Of a DNA stretch of 64,000 nucleotides, positions 52,724 through 61,695 are shown one piece after another. How positions within the stretch are numbered: the stretch's first letter is position 1; the number at the start of each line of letters is the position of its first letter. The notes under the pieces are model-generated. The model saw only the letters and a list, made by a program, of their open reading frames with translations. It did not search any database and was not told the origin of the DNA. Origin of the DNA: SVFI01 sp964519385 (GTDB taxonomy: Bacteria; Bacillota; Clostridia; Lachnospirales; Lachnospiraceae); contig CAZFLR010000001.1 of assembly GCA_964519385.1 (NCBI GenBank), forward strand, positions 186,001-250,000. The letters run 5' to 3'. Position numbers and translations under genes: made by a program.

Positions 52724-53788
52724 CTAATGCTGCACGTTCAGATAAACATCCTCTTCAAAGTGAAATCCCGAGTCTATAATGACCTCATTCATATTTTCGA
52801 CGTTCACTGCAATTGGTTCGAGCACAACACCGGGAACCATGTAGGTGCCATCATTAAATTCCGAATAGGAGGCATCTGCATCCGTGGCAGAAACTTCCTT
52901 TCCCTCCGCGAGAAAACACGCATACTCCGCAGCCTTCTGCGCCAGCTTTTCCACCGGCTTGTACACTGTCATGACCTGCGTACCCTCCACAATTCTCTGG
53001 CATGCCTCCAGGTCAGCATCCTGTCCGACAATTTTAATCTTGCCGGCCAGACGGTTCTCCGACAGCGTGCGTATCACGTTCGTTGCAATCATGTCATTTC
53101 CGCACATAATAGCGTCCACATCATCCAGAAGCTGAAGATTTTCATTGATATAGGCAGAGGCCAGCTCCGCCTTCCATCCGTCTGCATGCATGATATCGGC
53201 AATTTCTATTTCGTTTTCCTCCATCACTCTGCAAAATCCATCTTCTATCATGGAAACGTTATTATCCGTCATCGGCCCGGCAAGCATAAGCACTCTTTTA
53301 TTCGGCAGGTCACACTGTACCAGGGCATCTCCCATCAACGTGCCGACTTTTTCATTATCAAACGAAATGTACATATCCACATTGGCATCTTCAATCAGTC
53401 TGTCATAGGCAATCACCCGGATACCGGCTTCCTTTGCCTGTCGCACAACATCGGACAGTCCGCCGCAGTCAACCGCAACGATGACAATTACATCCACATC
53501 TTTTTCAATCAGGTACTGAATCTGGGAAATCTGTTCTGAAAGATCGCCGTTGGCATTCTGGACATTCACCTCCGCTCCGCGCGACTTGGCCTCTGAGACG
53601 AACACATCCCTGTCCTTCTGCCAGCGTTCAATCACAAAAGAATCAAAGCTCATACCAATTCGGATTGCCTCCTCCGAATCCGTGCGTTCCTCGACCACCG
53701 GCTCCTCCGTACCCGCACAGCCGGTCATTGTCAGTACAAGTGTCATGCCGAGCATCCATGCAGTAATTAATCGCAAAGGACTTTTCAT
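52724..53788 (-). CDS. Sugar-binding lipoprotein beside the two-component system (XylF-like)
   Basis: A 354-residue lipoprotein (lipobox TMTGC, Cys24) of the Peripla_BP_4 sugar-binding family. Visible features are YLIEKDVDVIVIVAVDCGGL, AGIRVIAYDRLI and the late KIVGQDADLEACQRI, close to XylF and ChvE. No permease gene is attached. The start ATG overlaps the regulator stop as ATGA, so it is made with the signalling proteins. In Clostridium, XylFII binds xylose and activates LytS/YesN; by analogy this protein may be a sensory accessory to the kinase rather than a transport component. It ends the operon. Confidence 0.9.
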   Translation of the reverse strand: MKSPLRLITAWMLGMTLVLTMTGCAGTEEPVVEERTDSEEAIRIGMSFDSFVIERWQKDRDVFVSEAKSRGAEVNVQNANGDLSEQISQIQYLIEKDVDVIVIVAVDCGGLSDVVRQAKEAGIRVIAYDRLIEDANVDMYISFDNEKVGTLMGDALVQCDLPNKRVLMLAGPMTDNNVSMIEDGFCRVMEENEIEIADIMHADGWKAELASAYINENLQLLDDVDAIMCGNDMIATNVIRTLSENRLAGKIKIVGQDADLEACQRIVEGTQVMTVYKPVEKLAQKAAEYACFLAEGKEVSATDADASYSEFNDGTYMVPGVVLEPIAVNVENMNEVIIDSGFHFEEDVYLNVQH

Positions 53789-55380
53789 TTTTTTCCCTCC
53801 TTATATTCCGTCGGGGTTACACCTACATTTTTCTTAAATGTCCGGCTAAAATAGTTCGGATCCGAATATCCCACTTCACCACAAATTTCCTTAATGCTGA
53901 GCTCCGATCCCTGCAGAAGCTCTTTTGCCTTGGTGATACGGATATTCGTCACATATTCGATAAAGTTTTCTCCGGTCTCTTCCTTAAATATTTTGCTGAA
54001 ATAATACGGGCTGATATCCACCTCGCGCGATACGTCATCCAGTGATATGTCCTTATTATAACGCGCTCCGATATACTCCTTTGCCTTGTCAATGACGCTG
54101 CTTGACTGCTGCTCCTTACGAAGCATGATATTTCTGCAGGAAACCGTCAGCTTATCCGTAAACCATTTCCTGAGCTGTTCATAATTATCACAGGCAAGAA
54201 CATCCGGCAGATAATCCTTTCTCGAGCGGAACTGATATACCCGTCCGGCATTGGAATACGCGATATGTTCTCCCCACAGGACAAATTCCAGTGCCTTTAG
54301 CTTAATATCCATCGGACAGTCTGCATAGTTATCCACCATCCAGTCAAAAAACTGATTTGCGGAAACAAGCATCGTGTTGATGTCTCCCTTCTCCAGTTTT
54401 TCAAACATATTTCTTTCCACCTCGACCGGATAATTCTCTTCATAATCACATCCAATCGGAAGGTCATCCGCATGCGCCACCGTTCCGGTGGTCGTTGTAA
54501 GCGAGTCAATTGCTTCATTATAGGATTCCATCGCTCCCGAGAGAGGCCGTATGGTTCCGAATCCGGCGCGGAATGCCACATCAAAATGCTGTCTGAGTTT
54601 TCGCACCATCACCCTGGCCTTCTCAATAATTTCAATTCGCTCATTATAATCAAATTTATCCGCCTCTGACGGGACAAAAACAGCGATTTTATTCGCCATG
54701 ACAGAGCCGACAACACCAGGAAAATAGCTTTTTATAACTTCCCTGATTTCGCGGAGACGACTCTGCAGACGCACGCTCGTTCCGACGGCGTTCGTCATAT
54801 GGTTTCCCTCCTGACTTTCTCCGAAGACAAGCACCATCATATAACCGTGGTCTGCTTCAATTCCGAGAAGCCGTTTGAAATTATCAATATCTTCTTCAAA
54901 AAACTCCTGAAACAAAAGATTCTGTACCAGACCGTTTTCAATAATCGGAATGACCGTCTCCATCTTTTCACGGATGATAAGCTCCTGACTCCGCTTGTCC
55001 CTATCTCTGTCAATCTGACGCATGGCCCGGCGTACAACCTCTATGATTTTTGCCCGGTCCATCGGCTTGTTCAAATATTCCATGACACCGAGATTGATTG
55101 CCTCCTTTGCATAATCAAACTTATCATATGCCGACATGACAATAAAAATAGTACCGGCACTGGTCGCACGTATTTCACGCATGGCCTCTATTCCGTTGAT
55201 TCCCGGCATCTGGATATCCATAATCGCAATGTCCGGCCTGAATCTTTCCGCAAGTTCAATGACGCTGCGCCCTGTTTTTGCAGATTCAATCACACAGTCG
55301 TCTCCAAATTCTTTTGTTAATATGAACTGAAGGGAATCAATCACAATTCCTTCATCATCCGCGAGCATTATCTTATACAT
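53785..55380 (-). CDS. AraC-type response regulator (YesN-like)
   Basis: A 531-residue response regulator. The N-terminal receiver domain has the acidic pair at LADDE and the phospho-acceptor Asp in IAIMDIQMPGING (about Asp56), with Lys in NKPM (about residue 105). The middle 250 residues are a YesN-type linker region. The C-terminal double helix-turn-helix AraC domain ends with DPNYFSRTFKKNVGVTP. It follows the kinase by 17 bases and overlaps the next binding protein by four. It probably activates the chvE-mmsA-mmsB promoter and perhaps its own operon. Confidence 0.95.
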   Translation of the reverse strand: MYKIMLADDEGIVIDSLQFILTKEFGDDCVIESAKTGRSVIELAERFRPDIAIMDIQMPGINGIEAMREIRATSAGTIFIVMSAYDKFDYAKEAINLGVMEYLNKPMDRAKIIEVVRRAMRQIDRDRDKRSQELIIREKMETVIPIIENGLVQNLLFQEFFEEDIDNFKRLLGIEADHGYMMVLVFGESQEGNHMTNAVGTSVRLQSRLREIREVIKSYFPGVVGSVMANKIAVFVPSEADKFDYNERIEIIEKARVMVRKLRQHFDVAFRAGFGTIRPLSGAMESYNEAIDSLTTTTGTVAHADDLPIGCDYEENYPVEVERNMFEKLEKGDINTMLVSANQFFDWMVDNYADCPMDIKLKALEFVLWGEHIAYSNAGRVYQFRSRKDYLPDVLACDNYEQLRKWFTDKLTVSCRNIMLRKEQQSSSVIDKAKEYIGARYNKDISLDDVSREVDISPYYFSKIFKEETGENFIEYVTNIRITKAKELLQGSELSIKEICGEVGYSDPNYFSRTFKKNVGVTPTEYKEGKK

Positions 55381-55397
55381 AGTTTTTCCTTTCCCTT

Positions 55398-56885
55398 TTA
55401 CACCTCTTCATACGGAACGGTAATATATACGCTGGTTCCCTTTCCCGGGCCGTCGCTCACAATTTCAAATCTGTCCTTTCCTTCAAAAAACAGATGCAGC
55501 CTTTCCATCACATTATTCAGGCCAACTCCGTTGGAATCCGAGGAGTTCTCCGCCGGCTGGAACCGCCCCTTCATAACCGCTTCAACTCGTTCCTGCTCCA
55601 TGCCTGCACCGTTGTCACTGATGCAGATGCAGACACTTCCTTCCTGTCCGGATACCGACAGCGTAATATGACCTTCCCATGTGATATCCCGAATACCGTA
55701 ATTGACGCTGTTTTCCACAATCGGCTGAAGAATCATACTCGGCACCTTGATGTGCAAAAGTTCTTCCTCAATTTCCTTTGAAAAATGAATGTCTCCGGAA
55801 AACCGCACATTTAAAATATAGATATAGTTGTCAACGAGTCGTATTTCATCCGCCAGCGTCACAATATCATTGTCCTTCTTTATATTGTAACGGAAAAAAG
55901 CAGCCATATTCTGAATGTAATCGTAGGTCCTGTCCGCGCTTTCCATCATCGCAAGCTGCGCGCCGGCATTTAATGTATTAAACAGAAAATGAGGGTTAAT
56001 CTGCGCCTGAAGATATTTTAGCTGTGCATCCTTCAGATGCGCCTCCATCTTCAGTTCCTTTTCTTTCATATTCTGTTCATTTTCCATACTCTCACGAAGC
56101 TTCTTAATATAATCCCTGACATTGATTACCATCTGGTTAAATGCCGAGGTTACGATTCCCACCTCATCATTGAAGCTGACCGGAACGACCTCAACGTCAA
56201 GATTCCCCCTCGACACCTGATCGGCCACACCGGAAAGCTCAAGAAGCGGTCTTGTGATCGAGCCGGTAACCAGAACAACCAGCAGCAGATTAAACACTCC
56301 GAGAATTACAAAAACCGAAATACTGAACCACTCCCAATACCTCAGAGAAGAAGAAAGCACTTCATAGCTTTCTGTATTCATACGGAATTTCTCACTGTTG
56401 AGTGCAGCAAGATATGTTTCAAGGTATTTATAAAGCCCGGTCGCTTCATCGTAATAAACCTTGTATTTTTCAACATTTCGTCCCCGTTTTGCCTCAATGG
56501 TCTTCGCCGTAAGTTCCAGGTAACTTTCTGACATATAACGGATATTTCGCTCCATAAGCTTTAAGCTGTTATCCGTGGTTTTGTTCTCAAGCTCATCAAC
56601 CAGTCCCGCGAATTCCTCTTCATGGCGGTAATAGTCCTCCATCGCATCCGATGTTTTAGTGTTCAGATATTCGGTCATACTGCCCTGTACCCTCTCAAGA
56701 ACATCCGTCATCGTATTGAGCTTCACGTTGCTGATATAAATTTCATCCAGTCTTCGCGTGATATGGTTGATGTTATAAAACATATATGTGTTGAGGATAA
56801 GAAGAATCAGGGAGGTCAGCACAAAGACAATAACAAACTTTATCCGAATAGAAAGATTCGCAATCGATTTAGTCAGTTTCTTCAT
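55398..56885 (-). CDS. Sensor histidine kinase, YesM/LytS-type
   Basis: A 495-residue membrane kinase. Two membrane helices (about residues 14-33 and 190-210) bracket an extracellular four-helix-bundle-like sensor. A HAMP domain follows (SITRPLLELSGVADQVSRGN), then the His_kinase domain with QAQINPHFLFNTLN (phospho-histidine) and an HATPase with NSVNYGI, DNGAGM and GVGLNNV. The ATG at 56885 overlaps the end of the membrane-tethered binding protein by 17 bases; an earlier in-frame start at 56912 is deeper in that gene. It should sense an extracellular sugar through the flanking binding proteins. Confidence 0.95.
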   Translation of the reverse strand: MKKLTKSIANLSIRIKFVIVFVLTSLILLILNTYMFYNINHITRRLDEIYISNVKLNTMTDVLERVQGSMTEYLNTKTSDAMEDYYRHEEEFAGLVDELENKTTDNSLKLMERNIRYMSESYLELTAKTIEAKRGRNVEKYKVYYDEATGLYKYLETYLAALNSEKFRMNTESYEVLSSSLRYWEWFSISVFVILGVFNLLLVVLVTGSITRPLLELSGVADQVSRGNLDVEVVPVSFNDEVGIVTSAFNQMVINVRDYIKKLRESMENEQNMKEKELKMEAHLKDAQLKYLQAQINPHFLFNTLNAGAQLAMMESADRTYDYIQNMAAFFRYNIKKDNDIVTLADEIRLVDNYIYILNVRFSGDIHFSKEIEEELLHIKVPSMILQPIVENSVNYGIRDITWEGHITLSVSGQEGSVCICISDNGAGMEQERVEAVMKGRFQPAENSSDSNGVGLNNVMERLHLFFEGKDRFEIVSDGPGKGTSVYITVPYEEV

Positions 56886-57927
56886 CCGCACCACCTTCCT
56901 CGATTTCTTCAAGCGACTTCTTATTTATCAGGGATAAATCCACTCCGTAGTAGTCGCTCACATATCCGCTTTCTGCATACTCATTCAACGCATCCACACA
57001 ATATCTTCCCATTTGCCCGGTGTTAATGGAAATTGTCGAATAAATAATCTCTTTTTTTATTGCCGACAAAATGGTATCGGATGCATAATATCCGATAATC
57101 TCGACCTGACCGACCTTATTGTAATCAACCACCGTCTGATATACACAGGTTGTATTTTGTTCATTCAGGCAGACAATAATGTCCGGCATCATCTCGGATT
57201 TCATAAAAATATCACGGATGGACTCCTCGGCGGCGAACATGGAATCGTTCTCTATCTGCGCCGTGTTCACCGTAATCTTGTAATCCATTCCCTGTATCTG
57301 AATGCTCTCACGAATCGCACCGATTAAAGTATTTCTGCTTCCGTCCGTCTTTTCCTTGTCCAGAAGCACGAGAACCGTATAATCCCTCTCTTCTTTTTTC
57401 TTTACAATTTCACATATCTGTTCCCCGTACTCAATCCCGAGATTATAGCTGCTCACACCGATATAGCTTTGACGCAGCCCTTCCGGATTGTCATACAGTG
57501 CCGTCACAACCGGTATTCCAGCCTCATGTGCCGAGCGGATCTGCTGCTCCATGGACGAAGATTCATCCGCCTCCACAATGATGCCATCCACCTTGGCACT
57601 GACCGCTATCTCCATCAAATCCTCTTTTGTGTAATCCGAGCTGAGATTTTCGCCGAACATTTCCACATAAGCTCCGCTTCTCTGCGCTTCCTCACATGCC
57701 CCCTGATAGACGCTTTTCCAGAAAACATCCTCCCTGTTATCCGTAATCATAACGTAATATTTATCATACGTGCTGTATGACAGGGAATCTGAAAGCTCTG
57801 AGCTCTCCTGTATTTTTTCTTTAAAATAAAGCATGCTGCAAAGGACCAGGATAATCATAAACAATCCCAGTCCGATACAGCATACTCTTATCCATTTCAT
57901 TGATTTTTTTTCCGGTCTTTTTTTCAT
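56869..57927 (-). CDS. Membrane-tethered periplasmic-binding-like protein (sugar sensor)
   Basis: A 352-residue Peripla_BP_4-fold protein anchored by an N-terminal helix (about residues 11-31) with no clear lipobox. The ligand domain follows from about residue 55 (YYVMITDNREDVFWKSVYQG). The end is acidic. It lacks a partner permease, and the kinase gene overlaps its stop. This suits a sensor subunit presenting ligand to the kinase, as in the XylFII-LytS complex of Clostridium. It is more divergent than the ChvE-like and XylF-like proteins here, so it may bind another ligand. It starts six bases after corA, using GTAGGAAG as ribosome site. Confidence 0.85.
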   Translation of the reverse strand: MKKRPEKKSMKWIRVCCIGLGLFMIILVLCSMLYFKEKIQESSELSDSLSYSTYDKYYVMITDNREDVFWKSVYQGACEEAQRSGAYVEMFGENLSSDYTKEDLMEIAVSAKVDGIIVEADESSSMEQQIRSAHEAGIPVVTALYDNPEGLRQSYIGVSSYNLGIEYGEQICEIVKKKEERDYTVLVLLDKEKTDGSRNTLIGAIRESIQIQGMDYKITVNTAQIENDSMFAAEESIRDIFMKSEMMPDIIVCLNEQNTTCVYQTVVDYNKVGQVEIIGYYASDTILSAIKKEIIYSTISINTGQMGRYCVDALNEYAESGYVSDYYGVDLSLINKKSLEEIEEGGADEETD

Positions 57928-57933
57928 AACTTC

Positions 57934-58878
57934 CTACAGCATCTTCTTTTTCTTTAAAATCAAGAGCGCGATAACACAGATGGACGCAATCATTATACAA
58001 ATTATATAAAATCCATATGGTGTCGTTGATAACGGCATCCAGTCCGGGCTCACATTCATTCCGTAGATTCCGGAAATAATCGTCGGTATCGCCATAACAA
58101 GCGTCACACAGGTGAGAAGCTTCATGGCATTATTCAAACGGTTATTTAAAATGGTTGAGACGAGCTCTCTTGCACCCTGAATAATATCTCTGTAAATATT
58201 GGTCATCTCAATCGCCTGCCGGTTTTCGACTATGACATCATCCAGGAGTTCCTTATCCTCCGGATACTGTTCAATCCTCTCATATCTCGTCAGACGCTCC
58301 AGTACGATACGGTTCGCAGAAAGGGAGGTCGCGAAATAGACAAGGTTGGTCTCAAGCTCGTGAAGGTGAATCAAATCCGTATCTTCCGTATCGTCCACAC
58401 TGACTCTGTGCTCAATCTCAGCTCTCCGTTTATCTATTACCCTCAGGTATGCCTGATACAGATTCGTCGTCCGCAAAAGAATCTGGTATACAAAACGCAT
58501 CTTTTTCTTTGTCGAAAAACCACGCATTAAATTTTGCGAAAAATGTGTCAGTATGGCGGTCTCCGTGCCACAAACCGTGATAATTGCATTTTTAACCAGT
58601 AAAATACCTAGCGGAATTGTCGTATATGCATTCTGTTCATTACGAACCTCAGCGGAAGGGATATCGACAAGTATGAGAGTATATCCGTCTTCAAGCTGGA
58701 CACGGGAGCTCTCCTCATCATCGAGTGCAGCCTTCATATCATTTACGTCAATTCCGTACTGCTTGGCCGTCTCCACAATCTCATCCATATCGGGCGAGAC
58801 CAGATTCACCCAAACATCCGGTTCAAAATCATTTAACAGCGATAATTTTCCATTGTCAGTTTTATAAATATACCGCAT
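57934..58878 (-). CDS. corA: CorA-family divalent cation transporter
   Basis: A 314-residue CorA-type magnesium (or cobalt/nickel) channel. A cytoplasmic N-terminal funnel domain of about 250 residues leads to two membrane helices. The selectivity motif GMN is in IYGMNVSPDW. The C-terminal tail is Lys-rich. Its own -10 (TATACT, 58918-58923) lies about 40 bases upstream, and the binding-protein gene follows after only six bases, so the sensor operon appears to begin with corA. A functional link with sugar sensing is not known. Confidence 0.94.
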   Translation of the reverse strand: MRYIYKTDNGKLSLLNDFEPDVWVNLVSPDMDEIVETAKQYGIDVNDMKAALDDEESSRVQLEDGYTLILVDIPSAEVRNEQNAYTTIPLGILLVKNAIITVCGTETAILTHFSQNLMRGFSTKKKMRFVYQILLRTTNLYQAYLRVIDKRRAEIEHRVSVDDTEDTDLIHLHELETNLVYFATSLSANRIVLERLTRYERIEQYPEDKELLDDVIVENRQAIEMTNIYRDIIQGARELVSTILNNRLNNAMKLLTCVTLVMAIPTIISGIYGMNVSPDWMPLSTTPYGFYIICIMIASICVIALLILKKKKML

Positions 58879-58917
58879 ACTCTCACCTCCAAGTCATATT
58901 CCAGCCCATTATGTTTT

Positions 58918-58923
58918 AGTATA
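58918..58923 (-). promoter_or_regulatory. Probable -10 of the corA-sensor operon
   Basis: TATACT on the minus strand, about 40 bases before the corA start. The -35 is poor. The promoter is divergent from that of the ECF gene. Confidence 0.5.
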
Positions 58924-58958
58924 ACACATTTCTGTCGGTCGGTCTATTTGAAATAAAA

Positions 58959-58990
58959 GGATTGTGCTTCAATCCCTTTTATGCTATTAT
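58959..58990 (+). promoter_or_regulatory. ECF gene promoter overlapped by an inverted repeat
   Basis: TTGTGC (58962-58967) and TATTAT (58985-58990) are 17 bases apart. The inverted repeat GGATTG-N5-CAATCC (58959-58975) covers the -35 and could be an operator. Confidence 0.6.
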
Positions 58991-58996
58991 ATCTGC

Positions 58997-59164
58997 GTTA
59001 AAATTAACTTTCCGGTACAAGGTCGGACGGTATCCGGCACCTGACAGTTGCAGGAAGCCATAACGGAGCCTTCGATTATATCCGCCGGAAATCAGCATCG
59101 TATCCTCTCGCTGTGCATCCCCGATGCCATGCGAAAATCAAAGGAACGAGAGCAGGAGGTAAAT
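58997..59164 (+). promoter_or_regulatory. Structured mRNA leader, riboswitch candidate
   Basis: The 168-base leader of the ECF gene has a closing stem TTTCCGG (59009-59015) with CCGGAAA (59085-59091). Inside it are small hairpins: CGGA/TCCG (59024-59036) and CCTG/CAGG (59040-59054). Further down, GATGC (59123-59127) can pair with either GCATCG (59095-59100) or GCATC (59115-59119). CTCTCG (59105-59110) pairs with CGAGAG (59147-59152), the sequence next to the AGGAGG ribosome site. This could switch translation. It lacks the core motifs of TPP, FMN, cobalamin, THF, preQ1, SAM, lysine and Moco riboswitches as I know them. Confidence 0.45.
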
Positions 59165-59806
59165 ATGAAATCAAGAACCCAAAACCAGCAGATGGTGCTC
59201 ACTGCACTTTTCACTGCAATCATCATTCTGATGGCATTTGTGCCATTCCTCGGTTACATCAATCTGGTAGTAATTAAAGCAACTCTTATACATGTTCCGG
59301 TCATTATCGGTTCCATCATACTCGGCCCGAAAAAAGGCGGCTTCTTAGGATTTGTCTTCGGTGCAACATCCCTGATTAACAACACCTTTAATCCCAGCCT
59401 TTTATCGTTTGCCTTTTCACCTTTTTATTCCATCGGAGAAATCGGAGGCGACTTCTGGTCCGTCGTTATCTGCTTTGTACCGCGTATTCTGGTAGGCGTA
59501 ATTCCATACTTTGTATATACAGGTATCAAAAAGTTCCTCAAATACAGAAAAGGAAGCGACTATATCGCGCTTCCCGTTGCAAGCGTCATCGGAGCCTTCA
59601 CCAATACACTGCTCGTCATGAATTTAATTTATTTCTGCTTTGCAAACGAGTTCGCAGCCGTAAAAAACATTGCCCTTGATGCTGTCTATGCTGCGATTCT
59701 CGGCATTATCGCAGCCAACGGTATTCCCGAAGCCATTGTGGCCGCCGTACTTTGTACTGCTGTCTGCAAAGCATTGTTCGCACTGTTAAGAAAACAGAAT
59801 ATCTAA
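59165..59806 (+). CDS. ECF transporter S component (vitamin/cofactor binding)
   Basis: A 213-residue membrane protein of the ECF substrate-binding (S) family with about six helices. The family segment is IHVPVIIGSIILGPKKGGFL (about residues 42-61). It needs the shared EcfA-EcfA'-EcfT module, which is not in this window. PF12822-type members bind riboflavin, folate, pantothenate or similar ligands; a PanT-like role is possible but not shown. The ATG at 59165 has AGGAGG six bases ahead, and a TTG start upstream would run through the structured leader. The stop overlaps the dus stop on the other strand. Confidence 0.9.
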   Translation: MKSRTQNQQMVLTALFTAIIILMAFVPFLGYINLVVIKATLIHVPVIIGSIILGPKKGGFLGFVFGATSLINNTFNPSLLSFAFSPFYSIGEIGGDFWSVVICFVPRILVGVIPYFVYTGIKKFLKYRKGSDYIALPVASVIGAFTNTLLVMNLIYFCFANEFAAVKNIALDAVYAAILGIIAANGIPEAIVAAVLCTAVCKALFALLRKQNI

Positions 59807-60756
59807 AACTCTGAAAAATTACTGTCTCTCCGGAGCTGACGGATTGCACTTTCATAATCTCCGCAGCTCCGGCTCTTTCTGAGCTGTTTGAGACTTTTCT
59901 TTATCAGCGTATCACTCTCATCGAAGTTGACGCTCATGTAACTCCAGAGCTCCTTCATCTTAAAAAGTACATTTTTATCGCCCTGAATACGGGCACGATA
60001 TCCCTCATAAACAGCATCATGAAACTTCCACAAGTCCCGGGACGAAGCATCCTGCTCATATCCAAGTCCCGGATGCATAAGGAAGCCCCGTCCTATCATG
60101 ACCCTGTCCTGCTCCGGATGCTTTACGGCAAATTCACGGAGCTTATCCTCATCAAATATATCTCCGTTATAGCAAAGCGTATGATTGCTCCATTGTTTCG
60201 CACTCTCAAACACAGCTTCATGCACCGGCTTTATGTAATAATCTTCCTGCAGGCGCGGATGAATAATCAGCTCCGAAAGCGGATATTTATTATAAACGGA
60301 GAGCAGTTCCGAAAATTCCTCTTCCTCACATATTCCGATTCTTGTTTTTACCGAAAAACGTATCCCTTTTTTCTCCGTCCATTCACAAACTTCGCAGAGA
60401 AAATCATCCACCTGTTGCGGAAATTCCAGAAAGCCTGCGCCTTTTTTCTTAGTCACCACCGTTCTGGAAGGACAGCCGAGATTCAGATTTATTTCATCGT
60501 ATCCCAGAGAGCAGATTGCCTGCGCTGTCTTAATAAATGCATCTGCCCTGTTTGCAAGAATCTGCGGAACCAGAACCGGAACCCTGTTATCCTCCGGGAG
60601 GATATCCCTCAGCTCTTTTGCCGAAACTGCCTTCTGCATTGTCGCCGTGATAAACGGTGCAAAATATTTTTCTACGGAACCGGAAAAACAGGCCTCGTAA
60701 GCATTTCTGCATACAAGGCCGGTAATTCCTTCCATAGGTGCAAAATATAATTTCAT
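59803..60756 (-). CDS. dus: tRNA-dihydrouridine synthase
   Basis: A 317-residue FMN-dependent enzyme that reduces uridine to dihydrouridine in tRNA. It begins MKLYFAPMEGITGLVCRN, holds the catalytic cysteine in INLNLGCPSRTVV and has the FMN phosphate-binding region DRVMIGRGFLMHPGLG. A DusB or DusC type cannot be settled. I choose the ATG at 60756 because GGGAG precedes it; an ATG at 60768 overlaps that site. It follows the SufB-like gene by 13 bases. It ends on a stop codon that shares two bases with the ECF gene stop, leaving no space for a terminator. Confidence 0.93.
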   Translation of the reverse strand: MKLYFAPMEGITGLVCRNAYEACFSGSVEKYFAPFITATMQKAVSAKELRDILPEDNRVPVLVPQILANRADAFIKTAQAICSLGYDEINLNLGCPSRTVVTKKKGAGFLEFPQQVDDFLCEVCEWTEKKGIRFSVKTRIGICEEEEFSELLSVYNKYPLSELIIHPRLQEDYYIKPVHEAVFESAKQWSNHTLCYNGDIFDEDKLREFAVKHPEQDRVMIGRGFLMHPGLGYEQDASSRDLWKFHDAVYEGYRARIQGDKNVLFKMKELWSYMSVNFDESDTLIKKSLKQLRKSRSCGDYESAIRQLRRDSNFSEF

Positions 60757-60769
60757 TTTGTCTCCCATA

Positions 60770-61687
60770 TTATTTCAAAAATCCCTGAATAATCTGTTCT
60801 TCCGCTTCCTGCTCCGTAAGTCCGAGTGTCATCAGCTTAATAAGCTGTTCACCTGCTATCTTACCGATGGCAGCCTCATGAATGAGATTGGCATCAATAT
60901 TGTTTGCCGTAAGCTGCGGACTTGCCGTCACACAGGAATCATCCATGATAATTGCATCACATTCACTATGCCCGCTGCAGGCAGCATTGCCGTTCATAAT
61001 CGAGAAAAATTCCTGTTTAGAGTTACCCTTGGCTACCGATCTGGAAATAAGATTGCATCTGCAGTTCTCGCCATTCATATCAATGGCAAAATCCGTCTTT
61101 GCGTACTGTTTTCCGTGTGTCATGATTTTTTCACGAACCTCCAGAAAGGCCCCCTCTGCCAAATCGCCCTTCGTGGTACGGATTGTAGAGTCAATTCCTT
61201 TGATCTGTGTCGTCTCCATCTCAAGATGCGCATTCTCTTTCAGGTGTACGATTGTGACCGGATCCATAATATTCTCTCCGTTACCGTCGCCTTCTCCGTA
61301 ATGCTTTTCGATATAGCGTACCTTTGCATTTTTTTCAAGATAAAACGTGTGAATACCTGCATGCTTTGAGGTATCAACTCCGCAGTTATGAATTCCGCAG
61401 CCCGCGACAATCGTCACGTCCGCATCCTCCCCGATATAGAAATCATTGTACACACATTCCTGTATTCCGCTCTCGCTGAGAATAACCGGAATATGCACAC
61501 TTTCATTTTTGGTTCCCGCCTTAATGATAATGTCAATACCGTCTTTATCTGTCTTTGTTACAATATCAATATTTGCCGTGGTATTGCGCGAAACTCCGGT
61601 TCCGTTTGCCCGGATATTGTAGGCTCCTTCCGGAACTTCATGAAGGTCTGCCACCTGCGCAAGCAAATTCTTCTGTATTATATCCAT
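60770..61687 (-). CDS. SufB/SufD-family Fe-S cluster scaffold protein
   Basis: A 305-residue SufBD-family protein with the right-handed beta-helix core, shorter than E. coli SufB (about 495). It appears to be the single scaffold of a minimal SufBC (SmsBC) system. Residues of interest are the cysteines in AGCGIHNCGVDTSKHAG (about residues 95-111) and in NAACSGHSECDAII, and a terminal GKIAGEQLIKLMTLGL. It follows sufC by eight bases. No sufS, sufU or second SufB/D gene is adjacent, so sulfur is supplied from elsewhere. Confidence 0.9.
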   Translation of the reverse strand: MDIIQKNLLAQVADLHEVPEGAYNIRANGTGVSRNTTANIDIVTKTDKDGIDIIIKAGTKNESVHIPVILSESGIQECVYNDFYIGEDADVTIVAGCGIHNCGVDTSKHAGIHTFYLEKNAKVRYIEKHYGEGDGNGENIMDPVTIVHLKENAHLEMETTQIKGIDSTIRTTKGDLAEGAFLEVREKIMTHGKQYAKTDFAIDMNGENCRCNLISRSVAKGNSKQEFFSIMNGNAACSGHSECDAIIMDDSCVTASPQLTANNIDANLIHEAAIGKIAGEQLIKLMTLGLTEQEAEEQIIQGFLK

Positions 61688-61695
61688 GTCAGCTC

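Noticed and set aside
59048..59164. An N-terminal extension of the ECF protein from a TTG at 59048
   Set aside because: The ATG at 59165 has an AGGAGG at the right distance, and the extension is hydrophilic and overlaps the structured leader.
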